From assembly GCA_023251805.1 (NCBI GenBank), contig JAHEYB010000011.1, positions 19,014 through 65,099 of the forward strand: DNA of 46,086 nucleotides. Reading direction: 5' to 3'. The DNA is from Bacteroidota bacterium (lineage in GTDB: Bacteria > Bacteroidota > Bacteroidia > 2-12-FULL-35-15). Each line of letters opens with the position of its first letter. Positions within the stretch are counted from its first letter, which is position 1. This document shows positions 41,040 to 46,086 of this stretch, one piece after another. Below the pieces are notes generated by a model, which saw only the letters and a program-made list of their open reading frames with translations, was not told the DNA's origin and did no database searches. The translations under genes were made by a program, and so were the position numbers.

Positions 41040-42992
41040 CTAGAATTTCTTTCTAGGACGTTTTTCTCTTGAAAAATTACTCTTTCTATCTCCTCCACTT
41101 GATTCGTTATTACTTTTTGAGTAAGATTTTTCGGAATTAGAGTTGTTAGATTTAGAATAACTTTTTTCACGATCACTATAACTCTTGCGTTCGTATGAGC
41201 CACCACCATTTTCGTTATTACTTTTTGAATATCCGCCTCTGCTAGAACGATCACGGTCTCCGTAAGATTTACCTGAACCGCCTTTGTAGCCTCCTCTTTC
41301 GGAACGATTTCCTCCACCATATCCTCCTTTGCGTTCGCCACCTCCAAATGAGCGTCTGTTTCCACCGCCTTCGTATCCGCCACGTGAAGATCTGCTTTCA
41401 CTTGCTCCACGAGATTCAATACGAACGTTACGGTTATTGTAACGTGCATTTTTGAAGGTTCCCTGGATGATTTCTGCTGCTTCTGTTTTTACTTCAATGA
41501 ATGAAAAACTAGATTTTATTTCAGCGCTTACAATTGAAGCAATATCTACTCCTGATACTTCAGAGATATATTGTTTCATGGATGTACTATCTAAACTATC
41601 CAATTCCCCTAAGTTGATGAATAATTTAGTGATGCCTGGCGTTGAACGTTGTTCTCTGTCTCTTCCTCCTGCATTTAAGTCCGGTGCATTTTTATAATAA
41701 TCTAAGAAGCGGTTGAATTCAGTAGACACAAATCGTTTGATGATGTCTTCTCTGGTTAAATCTTTCAACTCTTCATAAATGTTTGGCAGATATGCTTCGA
41801 TAGCAGCTTCGTTTACTTCTACATTGTGAATTTTTTTCACAAGGCTGAATAATTGTTTTTCGCATGCTTCAAAACCTGTAGGAATTGTTCCTTGAACAAA
41901 TTTCTTTTTTATGATACGTTCAATAATTCTAATTTTTCCTACTTCTTTCATATTGATAATACAGATGGAAACACCTGTTTTACCAGCACGAGCAGTACGC
42001 CCAGAACGGTGTGTGTAATTTTCAATTTCGTCTGGCAAATTGTAATTGATAACGTGTGTTACATCATTCACATCAATACCACGAGCAGCAACATCGGTTG
42101 CAACAAGCATTTGAAGTGAACGTGCACGGTAACGTTTCATAACGTGATCGCGTTGTTGCTGAGATAAATCACCGTGCAATGAATCCGCACCGTAACCATC
42201 TTTAATCAATGCATCAGCAATTTCTTGTGTTTCAATACGAGTACGACAAAATACAATCGCAAAAATATCCGGATTGGAATCTGCAATACGTTTTAAAGCA
42301 GCATATTTATCACGTGCTTGAACAACATAATAAATGTGTTCGATGTTTTCGTTACCAGAATTTTTTGTTCCTGCTGTAATCTCAACAGGGTTTTCCATAT
42401 AGTTTCTAGAAATGCGCAATACTTCATCGGGCATTGTTGCAGAAAACAACCATGTGTTTTTTTCTTCTGGTGTTTGTGATAAAATAGTATCCAAATCTTC
42501 TTTGAATCCCATATTTAACATCTCATCCGCTTCATCTAAAATAGCAAAACGTACATTACTAAAATTAACGCGTCTGCGGTCTATCATATCACATAAACGT
42601 CCTGGAGTAGCCACAACTATTTGAGCACCTCTTTTGATATCACGTGATTGATTGTCGATACTTGCACCACCATAAATGGCAACAATGTTTGCACCATCAA
42701 TGTATTTGGTATAACTCTGTAAGTCGCGCGTAATTTGCATACACAATTCGCGTGTCGGACAAATAATTACGGCTTGTGTATCACGTGATGTGAAATCAAT
42801 AAGATGAGTTAAGGGCAAACCAAAGGCTGCTGTTTTTCCTGTTCCTGTTTGGGCTAATGCCACTAGGTCGGTATTACCTTGTAATAATACAGGAATTACT
42901 TTTTCCTGGATTGGAGTTGGATTTTCAAAACCCAATTCTGTTACTGCTTTAATAACTAAGTTATTAAAGCCTAACGCTTCAAATTTGTTCAT
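41040..42992 (-). CDS. deaD: DEAD-box RNA helicase, DeaD/CsdA-like
   Basis: RNA helicase of 650 residues that remodels RNA, typically in ribosome assembly, mRNA decay or cold adaptation. Motifs: Q motif FENPTPIQEKVIP, I AQTGTGKTAAFG, Ia PTRELCMQI, Ib TPGRLCDMI, II LDEADEML, III SATMP, V VATDVAARGIDV and VI HRSGRTARAG. A DbpA/CsdA-type RNA-binding domain follows (about 455-530; KLFINLGELDSLD, IVSAEIKSSFSFIEV). The tail, about 100 residues, is a low-complexity Gly/Arg/Ser/Tyr region with RGGY and SYSKSNN repeats. The long upstream leader fits the cold-shock regulation known for this family. Confidence 0.93.
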   Translation of the reverse strand: MNKFEALGFNNLVIKAVTELGFENPTPIQEKVIPVLLQGNTDLVALAQTGTGKTAAFGLPLTHLIDFTSRDTQAVIICPTRELCMQITRDLQSYTKYIDGANIVAIYGGASIDNQSRDIKRGAQIVVATPGRLCDMIDRRRVNFSNVRFAILDEADEMLNMGFKEDLDTILSQTPEEKNTWLFSATMPDEVLRISRNYMENPVEITAGTKNSGNENIEHIYYVVQARDKYAALKRIADSNPDIFAIVFCRTRIETQEIADALIKDGYGADSLHGDLSQQQRDHVMKRYRARSLQMLVATDVAARGIDVNDVTHVINYNLPDEIENYTHRSGRTARAGKTGVSICIINMKEVGKIRIIERIIKKKFVQGTIPTGFEACEKQLFSLVKKIHNVEVNEAAIEAYLPNIYEELKDLTREDIIKRFVSTEFNRFLDYYKNAPDLNAGGRDREQRSTPGITKLFINLGELDSLDSTSMKQYISEVSGVDIASIVSAEIKSSFSFIEVKTEAAEIIQGTFKNARYNNRNVRIESRGASESRSSRGGYEGGGNRRSFGGGERKGGYGGGNRSERGGYKGGSGKSYGDRDRSSRGGYSKSNNENGGGSYERKSYSDREKSYSKSNNSNSEKSYSKSNNESSGGDRKSNFSREKRPRKKF

Positions 42993-43172
42993 TAAATTTT
43001 TATTAAGTTAATTTATACAGTCGTCACTTACAAGGAAGTACATGTGAGTTGAATCGGACAACTGATTTAAAGGAGCCCACCATCGTGGTTTTGGGCTGTT
43101 TTCGGCAATATTCTTCAGTCGTTAATTCGTCTCAGCAAAAATCCTATTTTGACTAAAACTTCGGCAAAGATA
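42993..43172 (-). promoter_or_regulatory. Candidate long structured 5' leader of deaD
   Basis: The best -7 box is TATCTTTG at 43165-43172 (minus), which implies a leader of about 165 bases, far longer than others here. It contains a stable hairpin (AGCCCA...TGGGCT with inner CCA/TGG, around 43074-43097) and short stem candidates GTTG/CAAC and ACTT/AAGT. The gap 42993-43226 has no gene. A leader regulating translation by temperature is an inference; the -33 element is weak. Confidence 0.45.
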
Positions 43173-43226
43173 GTATAATTTATTGAATTGACGCACTTTT
43201 CAGAGAATTTATAATTTAAACAAGAT

Positions 43227-43802
43227 TTATTTATTGTAAAATTCAAAAAATCTTTTGTTTAAAATAAAAACGACTTCTCTGTAAGGACGAGTTGTAATGC
43301 CCATTTCATAAGCTTTAACATAAAACGGAAAAGGCTTTTTTAATTGCACATAATTTTTATCTTTAATTATAAAAGCATCTATTTGCGTGTTTGAACTTTC
43401 ATCAAACTCGCCAATTAGGTAGTTTTTACTATCAAAAGAGCTGTTTGTTTCCATGTTAACATCCATAATCAAACCTTTGTAATTTCCTTCTTTTACTTCA
43501 TTTGAATAGTTGGAATAAAAAAAGTAAACGGGACAAAAGTCGAAATACCCTTTAAATGCAGCCACTATTGCTTTATTTGTATTTTCCTGATTGACTCTAA
43601 TTTCTTCCGCTTCTTTTTCCTTCCCCATTTTTTTTAGTCCATCTATTTTTAATTGAGATGTTTTTAAGCGGACAAACAAAGCGCCATTCTTAAGCGTAGT
43701 GATGTTAGCTTTTGCGGTTTCTCTTTTTTGCGCATAAGAAACAGTAGTGAAAAGAAACAAAAAAATAAAAATGATTGGAGTTTGTTTACTGAATGTCATC
43801 AT
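43227..43802 (-). CDS. Secreted protein of unknown function, 191 aa
   Basis: Signal peptide (TPIIFIFLFLFTTVSYAQ), then about 170 residues. A Lys-rich amphipathic helix (RLKTSQLKIDGLKKMGKEKE AEE region) is followed by a beta-rich section with an unusual FCPVYFFYSNYS stretch. The end reads GITTRPYREVVFILNKRFFEFYN. I do not recognise a family. The tandem ATGs at 43802 and 43799 are both possible starts. It stands alone between the deaD leader and the RNase P RNA region, so no partner can be inferred. Confidence 0.65.
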   Translation of the reverse strand: MMTFSKQTPIIFIFLFLFTTVSYAQKRETAKANITTLKNGALFVRLKTSQLKIDGLKKMGKEKEAEEIRVNQENTNKAIVAAFKGYFDFCPVYFFYSNYSNEVKEGNYKGLIMDVNMETNSSFDSKNYLIGEFDESSNTQIDAFIIKDKNYVQLKKPFPFYVKAYEMGITTRPYREVVFILNKRFFEFYNK

Positions 43803-43808
43803 AGATTG

Positions 43809-43888
43809 TCATTCCGTGCTACGACATGGAATCTGTTTATTGAAGATCCGATCCTTTTTATGAGATCCCGTGTCGTGGCAAGGGATGA
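43809..43888. repeat. 80-base imperfect palindrome, MITE/REP-like
   Basis: The left arm 43809-43834 (starts TCATTCCGTG) pairs with the right arm 43863-43888 (ends AAGGGATGA) at 24 of 26 positions, counting G-U pairs, around a 28-base loop. Each arm also contains its own smaller palindrome (ATTCC/GGAAT; ATCCC/GGGAT), giving a cruciform layout. The sequence style matches dispersed intergenic repeats. Confidence 0.65.
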
Positions 43889-43978
43889 TGGTTTGTAATT
43901 TTAATCATTCTCCGTTAAAATCTATAATTGTCCCCTCAGCATTCTGCGTTGAAGCAGACACATCGAAGGGTAAAAAAA

Positions 43979-44317
43979 GCAGGCCTGTAAGCCGGGTTCT
44001 GTCGAGTTCTATCATTTATCTAGATTTTACATCGCTGTAAAACTCAAGCAACCTACCCTCCGAATAGAGCGAGCAGCTCTTAAACTTCGGTTTATTTGGT
44101 CTTTCAACTCCCAAGGTTTACCCGTTACAACTATTGCTAATCATAACCATGAGCTCTTACCTCACATTTTCACCTTTTCTAAACTTACGTCTAGTAGTTA
44201 TTTTCTGTGGCACTTGCTGTCTTTCTATTGCTAGAAATCCTTCCTGTTAGGAAGTGGGATGCTCTGTGTTGCCCGGACTTTCCTCCCCGATTACTCGGGG
44301 CGATAGAACGGCCTGCG
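43979..44317 (-). ncRNA. rnpB: RNase P RNA (class A)
   Basis: Catalytic RNA that matures tRNA 5' ends. On the minus strand the conserved core GAGGAAAGTCCGGGC (complement of 44270-44284) lies near the 5' end, and ACAGAACCCGGCTTAC (complement near 43986-44002) near the 3' end. Helix P1 is closed by GCAGGCC (5', 44310-44316) and GGCCTGC (3', 43979-43985). A T-run follows directly (43972-43978), forming the terminator. About 339 bases is the normal size. The flanking gap 43889-43971 has nothing else I can name. Confidence 0.95.
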
Positions 44318-44320
44318 GTG

Positions 44321-44328
44321 CAAAGATA
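44321..44328 (-). promoter_or_regulatory. -7 element TATCTTTG of rnpB
   Basis: Exact TAnnTTTG match four bases from the predicted RNA 5' end. This supports the -7-to-start distance used for the leaderless genes described in the findings. Confidence 0.65.
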
Positions 44329-44432
44329 GCTAATTAGTTGATTGGGGGAATTAAGTTAATTAGGGCAATAAGGAAGGAACTAGTTTGTAAAAAATATATA
44401 AAACACTGCCTAAATTAACCAATTTAACTTAT

Positions 44433-44993
44433 TCAACCAAGTACTACCTCAGTCGCTCCATAACCATATTTCGCATAAGAGCCATCATAGTAACGTATTT
44501 CTTCATTATCAAGAATCGCCCTTACTTCATGTTTGAGTCTCCCATTCCCTACTCCATGTATCACCACCAATTTTTTGTAGCGACCGGCAACTGCTTTGTC
44601 CAATGCTTTTTGGAAGTGGCGCAATTGCACTTGGATAATTTCTGCATTGCTCATTCCTGAATAATTATCCAAGAGCTCTTCTATGTGTAAATTAATTTCC
44701 ATCTCCAACATCCCATTATTTTGTGCATGAGGTTTCGATTTTTTAGGCTTATCGGAATGATTTAGTTTTTGACGAAACAATTTTGAAACATCTATTTTTT
44801 CTACTTCTGGTTCTATAATGGGCTCAGGAGCTCGCACTGCAGCTTCGATCATAAATAAGTCCGTAACAGCATATGGAAAAACGAAGCCGTCATCCATTGT
44901 AACTTCCACCATCTTCTTATTGATGATTTTATTTACAATGCCACCTCCTTTTTCATTCAGGAAACCTACTTTATCTCCGATACCAAATTTCAT
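44433..44993 (-). CDS. DUF2027-Smr domain protein
   Basis: A 186-residue cytoplasmic protein. The N-terminal small barrel (KFGIGDKVGFLNEKGGGIV, then VEVTMDDGFVFPYAVTDL) is DUF2027. A variable linker (about 65-105) leads to a C-terminal Smr domain: EINLHIEEL, KALDKAVAGRYKKLVVIHG, GVGNGRLKHEV and a final GATEVVLG. Smr domains can be nicking endonucleases; HGVGNGRLK is the conserved HGxGxG loop. The more usual LDLHG is INLHI here. The start is ATG 44993; a farther TTG/ATG extension is unlikely because TACTTTTG lies only four bases upstream of this ATG. Confidence 0.85.
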   Translation of the reverse strand: MKFGIGDKVGFLNEKGGGIVNKIINKKMVEVTMDDGFVFPYAVTDLFMIEAAVRAPEPIIEPEVEKIDVSKLFRQKLNHSDKPKKSKPHAQNNGMLEMEINLHIEELLDNYSGMSNAEIIQVQLRHFQKALDKAVAGRYKKLVVIHGVGNGRLKHEVRAILDNEEIRYYDGSYAKYGYGATEVVLG

Positions 44994-44997
44994 CTTG

Positions 44998-45005
44998 CAA
45001 AAGTA
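44998..45005 (-). promoter_or_regulatory. -7 element TACTTTTG of the Smr gene
   Basis: Exact TAnnTTTG match ending four bases before the ATG at 44993, predicting a transcript that begins at the start codon. The same 24-base interval holds the divergent box at 45030-45037. Confidence 0.5.
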
Positions 45006-45029
45006 GAAAAGATTCACGCCATTTTTTAG

Positions 45030-45037
45030 TATATTTG
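45030..45037 (+). promoter_or_regulatory. -7 element TATATTTG of the phosphatase-like gene
   Basis: Exact match, six bases before the ATG at 45044, again implying almost no leader. It is divergent from the Smr gene promoter. Confidence 0.55.
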
Positions 45038-45043
45038 TTATGA

Positions 45044-45994
45044 ATGAAAACTAAAGTCTCTCTTTCTATTTTCGGCATTACCTTAGTTGTCCTTTTTATG
45101 TACTGTGGTTGCAGCAAAGATGTTCCTGCCACATTATATAAAACACAAAATGTAATTATTGTAGTAGTAGACGGTGCCCGTTTTTCAGAAACCTGGGGAC
45201 TTTCAACAAAAGAATTTATTCCTCATCGCTATTCTTTGCTTTCTAAAGGTGTTTTTTGTAGTCAGTTTTATAATAACGGAACTACTTCTACCAATCCAGG
45301 TCATACAGCAATTTGTACAGGCGTTTACGAAAATTTAAATAATACCGGTGCCGAATACCCTACAAATCCGTCTATTTTTCAATACTGGCTCAAAACCTTT
45401 CATCGACCTAATAATGAGGCCTGGGTAATTTCAACAAAAGATAAATTAGAAGTTTTGTCGGATTGTAAAGATGAAGCCTGGAAAGGAACCTATCGCCCAA
45501 GCACAGATTGTGGTAATTTAGGGTTGGGAACGGGCTATCGTGAAGACATTACCACATTTATTAGCGTTTCAACAAAATTAACGTCAAATCACATTCGTTT
45601 AGCCCTAATTAATTTCAAACAACCCGATGCAGCGGGACACGCAAACGATTCTGCAGCATATTTGCAAGGAATAATTGATACCGATAACTATATTTATCAG
45701 TTCTGGCAACAATTGCAGAGTGATGCTTTTTATAAGGACCGCACTACATTAATTGTAACAAATGATCATGGCCGCCATACTGCAGGGCATTTGGACGGAT
45801 TTGTTTCACATGGCGACAATTGTGATGGTTGCAAGCATATTGAATTTTTTGCAATTGGTCCTGATTTCCGACAAGGTTATATCTCCAATACACCTTATGA
45901 GCAGATTGATATTTCTGTTACTATAGGCCAATTAATGGGCTTTTCTGTTCCAACTTCTAATGGAAAAGTGATGAAAGATATTTTTAAAAAATAA
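45044..45994 (+). CDS. Alkaline phosphatase superfamily lipoprotein
   Basis: Exported hydrolase of 316 residues. The N-terminus has a hydrophobic segment and Cys-Gly-Cys (C21, C23), so lipid modification at C23 is likely. Metal ligands of the phosphodiesterase/sulfatase-like superfamily are recognisable: Asp43 in IVVVDGARF, the nucleophile region TTSTNPGHTAICTG (Thr/Ser at about 80-84), FKQPDAAGH, VTNDHGRH and a late SHGDN histidine. The combination fits an alkaline phosphatase/nucleotide pyrophosphatase-type enzyme with two zinc ions; the substrate is unknown. It is monocistronic, with the short gene at the window end converging on it and overlapping by 11 bases. Confidence 0.8.
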   Translation: MKTKVSLSIFGITLVVLFMYCGCSKDVPATLYKTQNVIIVVVDGARFSETWGLSTKEFIPHRYSLLSKGVFCSQFYNNGTTSTNPGHTAICTGVYENLNNTGAEYPTNPSIFQYWLKTFHRPNNEAWVISTKDKLEVLSDCKDEAWKGTYRPSTDCGNLGLGTGYREDITTFISVSTKLTSNHIRLALINFKQPDAAGHANDSAAYLQGIIDTDNYIYQFWQQLQSDAFYKDRTTLIVTNDHGRHTAGHLDGFVSHGDNCDGCKHIEFFAIGPDFRQGYISNTPYEQIDISVTIGQLMGFSVPTSNGKVMKDIFKK

Positions 45995-46086
45995 TTTCAA
46001 GTGCCCCCGAATCTTTTACTACATAATAATTTTGATTTAATTCTACGCATTCTTTCTTCCATTTATCAACCGTGTTTTCCGAATTT
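45984..46086 (-). CDS. C-terminal fragment of a gene cut by the window edge
   Basis: An open frame runs in from the right edge for 33 codons and ends at TAA 45984-45986: about DKWKKECVELNQNYYVVKDS then GALEIIF. Its charged composition is gene-like, and it overlaps the convergent phosphatase gene by 11 bases. It is too short to identify. Confidence 0.5.
   Translation of the reverse strand, partial: NSENTVDKWKKECVELNQNYYVVKDSGALEIIF

Overview
The window comes from the chromosome of an AT-rich member of the Bacteroidota; I cannot name the genus. Four things point there. Two large exported proteins end in type IX secretion (T9SS) type A sorting domains. The promoters that can be seen carry the Bacteroidota -7 element TAnnTTTG (often TATATTTG), with an -33 TTG at some. 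Starts lack purine-rich Shine-Dalgarno sequences. Several gene families are typical of the phylum: a BatA-type membrane protein, a TIGR02757 protein, a DUF2027-Smr protein, a DUF2874 PepSY-like protein and SpoIIE phosphatases behind TPR arrays. I see no phage, IS element, integrase or CRISPR array.

Layout. 0-2.6 kb: a dispersed-repeat fragment, three tandem paralogous small secreted proteins (minus strand) and a lipoprotein. 2.6-6.1 kb: a dihydroorotase-family protein without its HxH metal site, downstream of a BatA/VWA membrane protein. 6.1-8.6 kb: a small exported membrane protein, a TIGR02757 protein and an HTH regulator. 8.6-13.4 kb: a plus-strand operon diverging from that regulator. It encodes a small exported protein, a 46-residue membrane peptide, an Acg/nitroreductase-like protein with a Tat-like N-terminus, a PaaK-like adenylating enzyme, and a CsgG/LpoB-like plus barrel-like envelope protein. 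I do not recognise this as a described system. 13.4-13.65 kb: a terminator and a 73/74-bp tandem hairpin repeat. 13.65-21 kb: an MFS exporter, a PepSY-like protein, clpC and gyrA.

21-35.5 kb is mostly envelope and surface biology: TPR proteins, a membrane sensor that has lost its output domain, an SF2 helicase, an LRR-TPR protein, a BNR-propeller T9SS cargo, a 1412-residue PKD/Ig-repeat T9SS cargo and a short 16-residue-repeat protein. 35.5-39.6 kb (minus) holds a Gre-like factor, a YfiR-domain lipoprotein, an outer-membrane protein and a TPR-SpoIIE phosphatase, which may form one signalling locus. 39.8-46 kb: tRNA-Arg(ACG), an SPFH protein, a DeaD-type RNA helicase with a long structured leader, a secreted protein, the RNase P RNA, a DUF2027-Smr protein, an alkaline-phosphatase-superfamily lipoprotein and the tail of one more gene.

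The strongest unexplained signals are these. (1) A 33-nt element encoding MKYEVFTNPLK sits in frame ahead of the signal peptides of two otherwise unrelated secreted genes 34 kb apart, and its only differences within those codons are synonymous. (2) The divergent regulator/operon at 7.6-13.4 kb has ATTTGCA operator-like repeats and a recurring AACCCCTAAA motif before its genes. (3) Several TAnnTTTG boxes lie 4-8 nt from start codons, implying leaderless mRNAs. (4) One SpoIIE-type sensor stops right after its linker helix.
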